From assembly GCF_020536995.1 (NCBI RefSeq), contig NC_068364.1:50886908-50950907 (forward strand): DNA of 64,000 bases, in the 5' to 3' direction. The stretch comes from Dreissena polymorpha. Its lineage: Eukaryota; Mollusca; Bivalvia; Myida; Dreissenidae. Positions 12,091 through 23,870 of this stretch are shown here, one piece after another (the stretch's first letter is position 1; each line of letters begins with the position of its first letter). Below the pieces are notes generated by a model. The model worked only from the letters and a program-made list of their open reading frames with translations, was not told the origin of the DNA and made no database searches. The translations under genes and the position numbers were made by a program.

Positions 12091-13943
12091 CTAGTATACA
12101 GAACTTTGATGAACAGTATACAAAAATGATCTAGACAGCAAGGAAAGTGATATAGTATAAACCACGGGAAACTCAACAAGTTTGCACACTAGATTTAAAA
12201 GCAATTACCATGAACACTATGGTCACGGATAGTAAATACTTTAAAATGCACAGATGAATGAATAAAAAAATAGCACTTGAACCAATATGTAAACTAAAAG
12301 TGTATATGTAAATAAATGAATAGTAATGATGTATGAACAATATATATATTAATGTAAACGTGTCGAGTATTAAAAACAATTTATAACAGGCAAACCTTCT
12401 CACATTTTATTTTGATTACTAGTTATATACATTTTTACACAATATTTATTACAGGAAAGTCATGTAGACAAAAGCAGTTATAGTTGTATCGACAATATTT
12501 AACTTAATATGCACACGTGCGTGAAATGCACACGTATATAAATATGTGTATATCACTTTATCCATGCTTTAATTTGAACAGTATATGTGAATAAATGTAT
12601 AAGTAACACTAAAACTAATATGTATCTTAGATGTTAGCATGTTTTTTTTTTACAATTCACAACATTGCTTTGGCATTTACTAATTGCAGTAAGTAATTAA
12701 TGTGTCCATTTCATTTATGCATTCAACTCAAAATATATATTAAAAGTTAACTTTGAAATCAATACAAAAATAATAATAAGCTTAAACCAGCACATGTTTT
12801 ATAAGTGTACACGTCAATTAAGGACTAGTTACAAAGCATAACAAACAAATATGTAAATTTAGAGTGTGAATCGAAATAGTGTTACAATAATCCATATTTG
12901 TAAATGTAAATAACTGTATTGTTACAATATATCAACAATCAAAATTGGTCAAGAATCAAAGTAATAGAATAAGCGATAACGTACACATTTATATTTTGTC
13001 AAATCACTTGTTATATGTATTGAATGCACTGTGTATGTTCGAAATGTACTTGTCAATAAATAAAATGATAGAAATAAACCTAATGTGTATATTTGAAATA
13101 TGCATATAAATACATGTATTAATGACACTTGAATGAATATGTATGTTAGACATGTGCACCCAAACAATTGTATTGCTAAACTTTATAAACAATCAATAAT
13201 AGTTAAGGGTTTAAGTGGTAAAATTACTAATAGTGTGTGTGTTTTTCCCTTATAAATATGTTGATATATTATTTATTTACACTGATTACATTATTTATTA
13301 CATAGATGATTGAACGATACTTAATATTGAACGAGTTATGAACTAATTTTTCAAACATCGAATAATTGTTGTAATCGTGCATTTGTTTTATATCACATTA
13401 CTGCAAATTATGTTATTTAAAATGTAATACACCTCTGATGCCTATCCTATATATTTTTTTGCCTTTCGATATAAGGTAGGAGACACATCAGAAATCAGTG
13501 TATTAATATTTTTCTTATATGAATCAACTGAATCAACATCTTTGGCAAGTTATTAAAGACCGATCCTTTTAACGACTGTCGCATATTATCGTATTGTTTA
13601 AAGCAAATACTTAAAGGAGAGGCATACTTTGACAACAATTGTGTAATAACTGATGTATACTTATATGTTTTATTTTTTTTAAATCTATGTTTATCTTAAG
13701 TATGTATGGAAAGACTTATTATTATATTAAGCATACTTGCATGTGCAACATGTTTAATATTATCGTCAGCAACTCACCAATTATGTGCAGATTAAGTACA
13801 ATAAGATGTATTGTACACTATAGATTCAACATGTTAGCCCATATCCATATTTAATAGCATGGATATGTGTATTCATCTTTCTGAGATAGTATCTAATTGC
13901 ACCAGCACGTACTTACATATCATTAATTATAACCCCATTCTTT
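12091..13943 (+). other. 1.85-kb inter-ORF stretch inside the LINE
   Basis: This is AT-rich DNA between ORF1 and ORF2 remnants. It repeatedly shows variants of a motif like 'gtatatgtgaataaatgtataagtaacac' (near 12300, 12580, 13030, 13110), suggesting a decayed tandem array of about 100-250 bp units or a separate insertion. No coding content is seen. Confidence 0.45.
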
Positions 13944-16900
13944 ATGAGTATTAAAATATGTACACTTTATGTAAAAGGGCTAAAAAAACAAAGAAAAACG
14001 TATAAAAATGTTCAAATGGTTAGAAGAAAAGAAATATAATATATGTCTACTACAATAAAGTCATTTGACGGACAATGTTATTGAAGCATTAAAGCACGAA
14101 TGGGATGGTGATATTTATCTGAGTGGACATCACACAAACAAACAAGGAATCACATTTCTAATAAAAAATAACTAAAATATAAAAGTCAGCAACTTCAAAT
14201 AAATAATACCTGGAAGACTAGCGAGCCTTGACATTACAATACACGAAACACAAATAACATTAATAAATGTTTACGGTCCTAACTTAGATGAAAGTAACTT
14301 TTACAAAACACTGCATACCTTTATTAATGGCAATTCAGATAAAAACATAATAATTGGCGGAGACTTTAATACCGTAATAAATCCAATATTAGACAAGTAA
14401 AATAGCAATTTATATACACATCTGAAAAATAGGACATTGTTAAATGACATAATTGAAAATTGTAACTTGTTAGATATTTGGCGTACTTTAAATCCATCCG
14501 AGTGCAAATTTACATGGCATTCAAACTCCAAACCAACTATATGTTGCAGGCTAGACTACTTTCTTATATCAGAATCATTATGTATTATAATCGACACGTG
14601 TTGCATCAAACCAGATTTCATGACTGACCACTCCCTTGTTGCTCTCAAACTAAACAACATTCAACCAGAACGAGGGCCGGGATATTTTAAATTAAATAAC
14701 AGCATATTATAATATGCTCAATATCAAGCCCAAATAAAACAGGAAATAACCTATACCATACAAAACAACAATGATGCAAACCCAAATACTTTATGGGAGA
14801 TTATAAAATGTAACATACGCAATACAACAATAAGATACACATCATTCATACAAAAAGAAACACGCAAACTTGAAGAAAAAACACTACACGATATAGAAAA
14901 ATTACAAACACAACTACATAACACTAATATCATCGACAAAGCCAGTATTGAAAGTAAACTCCATTAAAAAAACAAGTGTAAGAAGACATTTATCATGAAC
15001 AACTAAATGGAATAATCCTAAGGGCGAGAGCTAAACACGTAGAACACAATGAAAAAAATACAAAATATTTTGCAAACATCGTAAAACTTTAAAGTGAACA
15101 AAAAAACATTCACAAACTTGTCGTAAACGATATTGAAGTTACCAATAGGATACAGATTCTAGAAGAACAACGATTATTTTATGAAAACCTCTATAAAAAG
15201 AAGCAAACCTCAACCAACACAAATTTCATTACTCCTCAATCAACTCTAAATGATAATGAAATACACTCATGTAAAGGACGCCTTACTGAATACGAATGTG
15301 GGATCGCACTTAAAGAAATGCAAGATAATAAAAGTCCGGGATCAGATGGTATAACAATTGAATTTTACAAAATATTTTGGAATGAGATTAAAACATATTT
15401 AAACATATTCAACTCCCTAAACTAATCTTTCAATAATGGAAATCTAACTGTTCTGCAAAAACAAGGTATCATATCACTTATCCCTTAACCTGGAAAAAAC
15501 ATAGAAACCTTATTAAATTGGCGCCCTATAAGTTTATTAAATAATGACTAAAAAATTGCAACAAAAAGAATCGCAAATAGAATTTAAAAAATATAACCTT
15601 TGATTATTTCAAGTTAACAATCCGGATTTATAAAAGGACGCTATATCGGCGAAAATGTACGATTGATACAAGAATGCATTAATTACTTTAATAGCATATT
15701 CTTTGCAGACTTTGAAAAAGCATTTGACTCCCTCGACCATTCCTTTATGTTCATATGTTTAGAGAAAATGAACTTTCGAGAAAATATGATAAAATGGATG
15801 AAACTTTTTTATAGTAAAATAAGTAGTACAATTATAAATAATGGATTCTTCTCTGACATTTTTAATATCGAAAGAGGTGTTAGACAGGGATGTCCACTCC
15901 CATCGTCGTTATTTATTATATGTATAAAATTCCTATCTCATTTTATACAATCTAACCAAAACATAAACGGTATAGTCGTTAAACCAGGCGAAGAAATCAA
16001 ACAGTCATTATTCGCCGATGACGCCACTTTTTTTTGCACTTACACTCCTTGCTCCTTTAACAACTTGATAGAATCACTGACCCTGTTTGGAAACGTATCA
16101 GGACTAAAATTAAACACATGTAAATGCACTGTGCTAAAAGTAAGTAATTACAGGCATTCAAACATTCATCTTAAAACGGAAATGAACTTCAATTGGACAG
16201 CAAACGAGGCATCAACGTTAGACATAACATTCACAAACAATGAGAAGGAAACAATATTAAAAAACATATCACCCAAACTACGAAAATTCAAAAACTGTTT
16301 TAAATCATGGCAACATAGAAAACTCACCTTAATTGGAAAAAAACTTTCGCACTATCGAAATTAATATATGTACTTACCGTTCTCCCAAACCCAGATAATA
16401 AAATCATTGAAGATATAAAAAAAACACATCTATATTTGATTTTTTAACAAAAAACACTAGCCAAATATGGTGGCGCTTTAATGTTTGAATGTAATATTAG
16501 TGAGTCTCTAATACTTGATATAGAAAAAAATAATATGTTTGTAACTCATATACTATCAGCTTGGAGTAAAGTCACAGATATGTTAGAAGAAAAAAGTAAC
16601 AGCAAAATAATTTGATGGAATAATAAAAACATAAACGCAAATGATAGCACATTATTTTATAAAAACTGGGTTGAAAAGAGCATAAAGTATGTCGATCAAC
16701 TATTTGATTACCGAATAAACGATTTTTATTCCTTTCATAATATATGCTACTTGTATGAAATCCCAGCAACAGACTTCCTTATGTATTACACGCTGATCAA
16801 AAGTATTCCATCACATATAAAAATCTACTATAAACTCAAACAACACGCAAAACATTATAACTCAATTTCTAGAAAAACTCACAACAAAACAAAAACCGAA

Positions 16901-17434
16901 CAAACTATTATACAGAATACTAATAAACAACAAGACTAACGAACTACCCAAATTCCAAATAAAATAGCAAAGTATATTCCAAGAGCATGAATTAAACTGG
17001 AAAGAAATATATCTTATGTCTTACAAAACAACAATCGACATCACACTAAGAAACTTTCAGTTCAAATACCCACATCGAATTATCGCCCCCAATATATATC
17101 TTTTTAAATGCAAATTATCTAAATCTAATTTATGTGACTTCTGCGGTGAAAATATCGAAACTATAGAACATCTATTTTGAGACTGCAAATACATCCAACC
17201 TATCTGGAATCAGTTGACATCCTTTCATGGCCAACAGCAACTAAACATTACACTATCCCTCTTAAATGTTAGTTTTGGAATTAACTCATTAAAATCCATA
17301 GACGGTAATAAAATTGTGAATTTTATTATCATATTGATGACACTTTTTATCTTTAACATAAAATGCAAGACACAATTACAAAATTTTAATTGTTTTATAC
17401 ATAGCCTGAAATTAAAAATCCAGATTGAAAAATA
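13944..17434 (+). pseudogene. LINE ORF2: endonuclease + reverse transcriptase, degenerate
   Basis: The endonuclease domain shows LASLDITIHETQITLINVYG, NIIIGGDFN, RLDYFLISESL and TDHSLVALKL (about 14050-14660). The RT region (about 15270-16360) shows NKSPGSDGITIEFYK, RPISLLN, QSGFIKGR, FADFEKAFDSLDH, GVRQGCPLPSSLFI and the catalytic FADDA. The longest intact stretch is 15663-16364 (233 codons). Near 17110-17200 is a C-terminal knuckle CDFC...IEHL...C. ORF2 proteins nick target DNA and copy the element RNA. This copy has many stops and is inactive. Confidence 0.88.
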
Positions 17435-17742
17435 AATAGCCCTTAGTTAACATGAATGGAATCGAATTAAATGTTCATGCTTGTCCACTTAAATATACTA
17501 CTATCTTTATGTTAGTTTATCATTTCATATATTTATTTTAGTGTTGTTGTTTTTTTCTGTTTTAATGTTATAACATCATTGATTATATATATATTAGAAC
17601 ACATCCCGTTCTCACTGATTGTAATGTTAGAAACCAAGGTCTAAACATTATAAGGCATATTTCTGTATAATTTGTTTAAACCATGTGGTTGCAAATGAAA
17701 GACATGTTTGTATACAATATATGCTTTAAAATGAATAAATAG

Positions 17743-17882
17743 AGAATACTAGGTCGGTGCCGAATAAAGCAAAGTTTATTTTGCGAGGCTTAGAAAATCT
17801 GAACCACGAGCCTTGGCGAGTGGTTCAGATTTTCGTGCCGAGCAAGATAAACTTTGCTTTATTCGGCACCGACCTAGTATTC
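17743..17882. repeat. Fold-back MITE (near-perfect palindrome)
   Basis: The left arm GAATACTAGGTCGGTGCCGA... is matched by its reverse complement ending ...TCGGCACCGACCTAGTATTC. The arms are about 60 bp, with a short central spacer around GAGCCTTGGC. It abuts the 3' end of the LINE. It has no coding capacity and would form a strong hairpin. Confidence 0.85.
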
Positions 17883-18830
17883 GATTTATCCCATCAATTT
17901 TCTTAGTCGTAAATTATTTCTTAAAAAATAGAATAGGAAAATCATACTAGACGGAAAATCCCAAAGACATTTTAAGCAAACATTGTTTCATTATTTAAAT
18001 CGTGTCGAGCCTCATACATTACAAAAAGATCAGTAACTAACCTGTTTTTCTGTTTATCATACCTCTACGTCCCCAATTTTTAAGAAATAATGAAAAAAAG
18101 ACACTGCATCTTTAGCGTGAAACAACATGCATTGTGTCGTATGACGTGTTAATAATGACGTCAGGAGTACGCGCACTTAATATTTGTAAATAATGTTTAT
18201 TTGCTTTTTGAGTTGCATTATGTGTTAAAAATATATTACATCTTGGTATCAAATTGTTTGTTTTGTTGAATCTGATTCGATTTTACTAAAAATGATTACT
18301 TTATAGTTGATTCCGAGTAATATGAACATTCTTCGCCGCGCGTGACAGCTATATTTCAGCACTGCTGAAATAGAGGAAAATTCATTCCACAGTGGTTTAT
18401 TTCGACAATGCACGTCTGATGATGGGATAAAATAAAAAAAAGTGCACTGCCTGTCTCGTTGAATGTCGCGTATAAGTTTTAGCAATTTAAGATGATGACC
18501 GTTGAACAAAAAGTCGCCAGGTTCCGGTGACAAGCCCCCGCCCTTCTCCCCAATTCCCCCCCTACCCCCAAAAAAATAGAGACCGTGTCGGTTCATCACA
18601 CACATATAGTATTACAGACATTTGTGGGATCATCCTTGACATGTTCTGGATATATAAACCGTACTTTTGTTTTAGTAGTTTTACTCTTTTGACTATTTTT
18701 ATATGTATGCCATGTTTTATTCTATGTTAAACTCATAATTTAGTGTCGAACGCAGCATGTTATAGCGTTTACACAAAAACACTCAGAGAAGACAATGTAC
18801 CGATATCTCTATCAAGTAGTTAAACAAGCT
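17883..18830. other. Non-coding stretch
   Basis: No gene recognised. There is a C-rich patch near 18533-18575 and otherwise AT-rich DNA. Confidence 0.45.
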
Positions 18831-18833
18831 ACA

Positions 18834-19347
18834 TCCCAGTGGGAAAACAACGTCGCAGCAACGTTGGGAAAAAATGTCGGGAAAACTCTCATATACACCA
18901 TTGTGACAACCAAACTGCAACGTTTGAACGCAACCTAATATCCAACGTTGCAGCAACGTTTGGAAAAAAAGTCGGGAAAACTATCATATACAACATTGTG
19001 ACAACCAAACTGCAACGTTTGAATGCAACCCAAACACAACTTTGCGACAACGTTTAGGTGCCCAGTGGGTTTTAAAATGCATAATTACCTATAAGCAACG
19101 TTGTTGCAACGTCCTTTTCAAACGTTCGACCGACGTTTCGCGTGCAACGTTGCAGAAACGTTAGGAAATGGTTACTAATGTCGCAACCAGAATGCAACGT
19201 TTCTGAAACGTCCTTGCAACGTTATGATGAAACGTCCTGGTAACGTTTTGTATGCAACGTTATGGCAACGTTCGGTAAAAGTTGTCGACGTTGCGACCTT
19301 ATTATTACGTTTCGGCAACGTTCGCACAACGTTTGATGCCAACTGGG
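18834..19347. repeat. CAACGTT-rich repeat with inverted ends
   Basis: More than a dozen copies of CAACGTT, its variants and its complement are packed into ~500 bp. The outer ends are CCCAGTGGGAAAACAACGT and, inverted, CCCAGTTGGCATCAAACGTT. The internal open frame of 72 codons follows the repeat period and is not a gene. A non-autonomous TIR element is likely. Confidence 0.68.
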
Positions 19348-20644
19348 TCATTCGACTGTTCCGCTAGACTTGGTAATGTTTAGTTTTTCGTATGGCGTTT
19401 AGTTTTTCTTATGGAATTAACGCTTTGTTCCGATGATGATTAATGTTATCTTTGAAGAAAAACAATCTGATAGACATTACATTTGTCTTATTTGGTTATT
19501 CATTTTTGTTTGCACTCAATTGCATACTATTTTACTTCCGAAAACTTAAAGTGGTCGCCTTTTTCGAAGGATTACGAAACAACATTTGACTTCTTTATAT
19601 TTAAATGTTTTCGGGAGGAACATGTTAACACCAAAAGCGATGATATTCTCGGAATTCCCCACTATTGTTAGTACATACTGGATAACGGAAAGGCAGTTAC
19701 CTATCACTTAAGCGATCGAGATTCTCGCACCACTATGAGATCTACGCAGGTAATATATTTTAACCATTTTATTGAAATCCTATTCCTCCGATTAATCTAA
19801 GATTTCGTAGATAATGTGTGTAAACAAAGACGTTATCGGTTGTGAATCAATCGTCTTATTCTGATCGATAAGTATATAATATATTTTAGGATATGAAAGT
19901 ATACACGGAAATTACTCTGAAACATCGCTAATGTTAAGGCGTTTGACTCTTTTCCTATAAATTACTCATGTTTATCGAATTATGTATTCCAATTTGACGA
20001 GTAAAACATGCGTTTCAAACATTTTATCAATAGATAAGACATATACATGTACATTCAAGATCCCAAATCTCTATGTCACTAGGACGTCTGAAAAAACGGA
20101 AGTTTGAATGAGTGGTTTCAGAGTGTGTGTAAACGGTTTAGACAATATTTTATGTGAATGGATTTTATTTATGTTAAACCTAGTTTGTTTAAAAAAATGT
20201 TCTCGACACTTCGCTTCCTTTATAGTTTAATATAACTTGGAAGATGGGCCATTATAATGTGTATGTTTATATCTTACAATCTATATCGTAATTGTTAGGT
20301 AGTTTTTGATAGAGCCATTAAAACTTAAGTTAGATGCATTTATCTAAAAGTCAAGCTCTCGACAAAGATACTCGCCATTACGACTTCACAATCTTCAAAC
20401 ATAAATAACCTTATTTTTTAATTGAACGTCTGTGTACGACTTATATTTGTGAAAATAATATAAGTATATGTTACGCGCAGAGTACCCGCATGTAGGGTAT
20501 TATCGTATATAACTGTCAATTGTTTGCAGAACGTTTCTGCTTTTCGCATATCAGTGTTCCAACGCATAACATTGGTAAGATCCGGTCAGCCGATACGATG
20601 TATCATCAAATATTAAAAACATATAAGCGATAAAATTTCGTCAG
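19348..20644. other. Non-coding stretch
   Basis: I see no exon, RNA gene or repeat edge that I can support. Confidence 0.45.
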
Positions 20645-21022
20645 AATTTCTTAACTAATAATTGGCGTCGCCCTGGAGGGCGGCGACTAGTATGTAATGC
20701 ATTTTTTCGCTTATGGGAGGAGAAGTTATTTTACGGATCAATGTATATATTTTTGTTTCAAGAATATCTTGCATAGTGGTGATTTTTTGTGTAAATTAGT
20801 GTAAATAGTTACTGCATTTGTGCCTATTACATTTATTACAACAATTATTGCCAATAATGCAAAGCTAATTGTTTTAATAAATAACTGATCAACAACTGAT
20901 CACAGGGGAAAGATCACAGGGACTGGTTTAATACGCGAAACTTTCTGGTTTTGTATGAAAACAAATGATGTTTTGTATAAAAACAAAACATAATCAAAAT
21001 ATATTTATTTTGTGGTTTTTCT
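20645..21022 (-). repeat. Repeat 'B', right copy
   Basis: This is the reverse-complement partner of 6868-7208, with the same terminal hairpin and the same AAAACCACAAAATAAATATA edge. Homology stops sharply at that edge: the flanking ~175 bp up to the tRNA does not match the left locus. Confidence 0.78.
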
Positions 21023-21199
21023 AATTTGCTTATTTAGTTTAGAATCAATGTAGTACGATATTTGACGACCTATCGCGCAAGCAAGTTTATCGGAAGGCGT
21101 AGTGGTACGAAAACGTACAATGTATTAGTTTATTAATAGACATTTAATAAAGATCGCTATACACAACTTCACCAAATAGCAGTATATAAGTGAATGTTA

Positions 21200-21289
21200 G
21201 CCGGAATAGCTCAGTTGGTAGAGCGTTAGAATGAAGTTGTTTACGCAACAGTCATCTAAAGGCCCCCGGTTCAATCCCGGGTTCCGGCA
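21200..21289 (+). tRNA. tRNA-Phe(GAA) with a 17-nt intron
   Basis: Acceptor GCCGGAA pairs perfectly with TTCCGGC. The D arm is GCTC/GAGC, the anticodon stem TTAGA/TCTAA, and the T stem CCCGG/CCGGG with loop TTCAATC. The A box (TAGCTCAGTTGG) and B box (GGTTCAATCCC) are intact. Anticodon GAA is at 21233-21235. Seventeen extra bases (21237-21253, TTGTTTACGCAACAGTC) follow position 37, the standard nuclear tRNA intron site, and can fold using GTTG/CAAC. Removing them leaves 73 nt, closely resembling animal tRNA-Phe. Position 32 is A rather than the usual C. A T6 run at 21317-21322 could serve as Pol III terminator. It may be functional, or an insertion-bearing pseudogene. Confidence 0.83.
21237..21253 (+). 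other. Putative tRNA-Phe intron
   Basis: This sits one base 3' of the anticodon. It could form a small hairpin with GTTG (from 21236) and CAAC around TTTACG. It lacks an obvious anticodon-complementary segment. Confidence 0.65.
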
Positions 21290-21316
21290 CGAACGGAACA
21301 GTTCGGCGGCTGACAA

Positions 21317-21322
21317 TTTTTT
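21317..21322 (+). terminator. Pol III T-run after tRNA-Phe
   Basis: Six consecutive T begin 28 bases after the tRNA 3' end. This is the usual form of a Pol III stop. Confidence 0.55.
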
Positions 21323-21576
21323 CAGTCAGGTTAATAAATATAATAAAGCTTTATTTTATGTAGATATTTTAAATCCATTTTACTACAATTGGACAGTTTT
21401 ATTAAAATTAATGGATGCAACATGGTGACAACGTTAATTAAAATTTCTGACATCACTTAAATATCTTATAAAAAAAATACGCGTGTTTTTATATTAACAA
21501 ATAAATGCAAACAACACATCTAGTGTCCATGTATTTTTATGGTTGTCTATCATACGCCTATCCTTACCACATTTAG

Positions 21577-21741
21577 AGAGCGAAGCGCGACACGTATTAT
21601 TGATTGTAACAATGAGTTGCGATAAAGGAAGCAGCCGCTTATCAAGGAGGAGCTGTGTCCCAGCAACCCGTTTCCCTAGAGTCAAGCACTCCTCGGAGTT
21701 TTTTTTTAAGGATCACATATAGAGCGCGAAGCGCGACACGT
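21577..21741. repeat. Pair of AGAGCGAAGCGCGACACGTA motifs
   Basis: Two near-identical ~20-bp copies (21577-21596 and 21721-21741) frame ~125 bp. They could be ends or subterminal repeats of a small element, or a simple local duplication. No coding content is seen. Confidence 0.45.
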
Positions 21742-21805
21742 ATCCAGGTAGTATGGGCCCTTTAGCATTATCCGACCATTACGTCCATAGTTATCTTCCT
21801 TAGAA

Positions 21806-22735
21806 TTTGAGAAATTTTGAAATCCTTGTTCGAAGTCCTAAATTTTCATCCGATTGTTCCCAAACTTTCACAGGTTTTTTTATCAATGAGGACCCAACCA
21901 AACTCTATATGAGCAATATCGGACCATATGTCCAGAATTATGTCTCTTTGAATTTAAAACTAAAAGTGAAAAACTGCTTGGTTAGGTGATTATGTCAACA
22001 TTTGTCATCAGATTCTTTCCAAACTTACAGTGTCTTCATATCTATGAGCATTTTTACCTCATTTAAAATGAGAAACATCGGGAAAATAAGTCCAGATTTT
22101 TTTTCTATTAAATTTGACAAAATAAACAATGTCCACTTGTTTAAAAGATTTCACAACTTTTGTCTGAATCTTTCCAAACTTGTTAAGTGTTTTATATCAG
22201 TATTACTCGAACCCTATTGAAAATGATGAATATCGGAGCAATAAATCTATTATGATCTTTTACTGAATTTCAAAGTATTGTGAAATGCAGCTTCTTTATA
22301 CAATTTACAGTTTTCATTCATTTTTGTTCAAACTTTTACAGTGTTTTCATATCAATGAGTACTCAACCCCTATCGTATATGAGCAACGTAAGAATAAGTT
22401 CAGAATCATCTCCCCTTGAAGTTGAGAAAAATATGAAATTACGCTTACAAGATGAAGCAGATTTTTTAAAACCTACACAGATCTGTTCCATTAATGAAAA
22501 CTGCACACGGATACCAGTAAAAAAAGGAAACCAATGTAAATTATATGAACTATGAATATATGGGAGTTACAACACAAAATCATAGATAATGGTTATGTGG
22601 GGGTTATAACACAACATCATAAATAATGGTTTTTTGGGGGTTAAGCACAAAATCATAAATAATGGTCATGCCAGTATCATTAGCTATTTTGTTTATAATA
22701 ATCGGCCAATATATTAATATTTACAGTAGAAAAAA
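21806..22735 (-). repeat. Degenerate ~155-bp tandem array ending in repeat 'A', right copy
   Basis: About four diverged units follow one another. Each carries variants of 'ttcattcatttttgttcaaactttt', 'acagtgttttcatatcaatgag' and 'cagaat.atctcc.ttgaa'. The last unit and what follows (22326-22735) is the inverted match of 6108-6478. The layout resembles bivalve 'pearl'-type non-autonomous elements, which carry internal tandem cores (recalled knowledge). Confidence 0.65.
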
Positions 22736-23185
22736 AATCGTTCCATTTAACTTCATTGAGTGCCTTTTACACTGAAATTCCCGAGGTCCTTTGATGCTTT
22801 GCATCAATACTTATCTTGTAGTTATTTAATATTAGAAAGTGCGGCTTCGTGTCAACGTGATGGAACACAGAGACTACTGGCGCCAAATGTGTATGATTTT
22901 ATTGAGTAAAACTATTGGTCCTTAATATGTTACATTAACATCATGATAAACACTCAGGGTGATCATTGTTTAAATGTGTTAATTCCTGTCATGTTAAGTA
23001 TATAAACACAAATAAATCGCATGAAACAAATATTATAAATCTTAAGAATCATGATTATAGTGCAGTGGCAACTTATCTTTGTTTTCAGACATGTTTAAGT
23101 GCAGTTGCAAAGTTCACCAGACAAATACAGTCGGGAAAGTCATGTTCAACTGTACGTTATTATATTAAAAAAATACATATAAACT
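22736..23185. other. Non-coding stretch
   Basis: No gene recognised. Confidence 0.4.
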
Positions 23186-23257
23186 AGTACTACTACTACT
23201 TCTACAACTACAACTACTACTACTATTAATACGCTACTACTACTAATACTATTACTG

Positions 23258-23294
<37 letters not shown>

Positions 23295-23304
23295 TACTTC
23301 TACA

Positions 23305-23358
<54 letters not shown>

Positions 23359-23480
23359 GCTGCTACTACAACTACAACAACTACTACTACAACAACAACT
23401 AATAATAATAATAATATATATATATATAAAAATTATAATAATAATAATAAATAATAAATAATAATAATAATAATAATACA
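23186..23480. repeat. Compound trinucleotide microsatellite (ACT/TAC, ACA, AAT)
   Basis: Almost 300 bp of ACT/TAC repeats with interruptions grade into ACA, then AAT with a short TA run. The poly-Ser and poly-Tyr frames read from it are artefacts. Confidence 0.95.
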
Positions 23481-23799
23481 ATCATTACAATTAGTAGTCG
23501 CATTATGCAATATTTATTTATTTGTTTTATTGTTAGGGATATCGTATTTATCTATGGTGTCGATTTTCGATTATATGTTAGAGCCTACAATAACAATTGT
23601 TCTGGCATTGGTGAGTTCACACCGTACCCACTGCAACTAGACTTGTGATGATTGCTGCCATAGCGGCTTTTCTAACGAGCCCAATTTGGAATGGCACGTT
23701 TTAAAGAGAGAAAAACGTGGAAATGTTAAAAAACAGTGACAATGTTTCGCATAATCTTACATTATATGAGAACTAGTAATAGTTGGGATATTCATTCAG

Positions 23800-23870
23800 T
23801 CGACCATTGACTTGAACCATGAGCCCCGCATATCAAGGGGGTTTCCTTTACGGCTGCGCTAATATGTCAC
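23800..23870 (-). repeat. Possible tRNA-derived SINE head
   Basis: The minus strand contains an A-box-like TAGCGCAGCCGTAAAGG and a B-box-like GGTTCAAGTC at tRNA spacing, with a CCCC/GGGG stem between. The acceptor arms are not convincing. Confidence 0.3.

Larger units (their letters stand above)
10940..17740 (+). mobile_element. Decayed LINE (L1/Tx1-like non-LTR retrotransposon)
   Basis: The order is: presumed 5' UTR; ORF1-like region (11129-12090); long inter-ORF stretch; ORF2-like region from ATG 13944 to about 17434 with APE endonuclease, reverse transcriptase and a terminal CCHC-like knuckle; then a ~300-bp 3' region ending AT-rich before a fold-back MITE. The RT blocks and the 'RPISLLNNDYKIATKRIANRI' order fit the L1/Tx1 group, by recalled family features. 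Many in-frame stops are present, so it cannot move on its own. The 5' boundary and target duplication were not determined. Confidence 0.85.

Noticed and set aside
15663-16364. 233-codon frame as an independent reverse transcriptase gene
   Set aside because: Endonuclease and knuckle motifs lie in order on both sides, so it is the longest surviving piece of LINE ORF2.
18839-19057. 72-codon frame with repeating NVAATF/GKT-like words as a repeat protein
   Set aside because: The words follow the CAACGTT DNA repeat, and no start or splice context supports a gene.
23146-23481. Poly-Ser/Tyr open frame on the minus strand
   Set aside because: Purely a translation of the ACT/AAT microsatellite.
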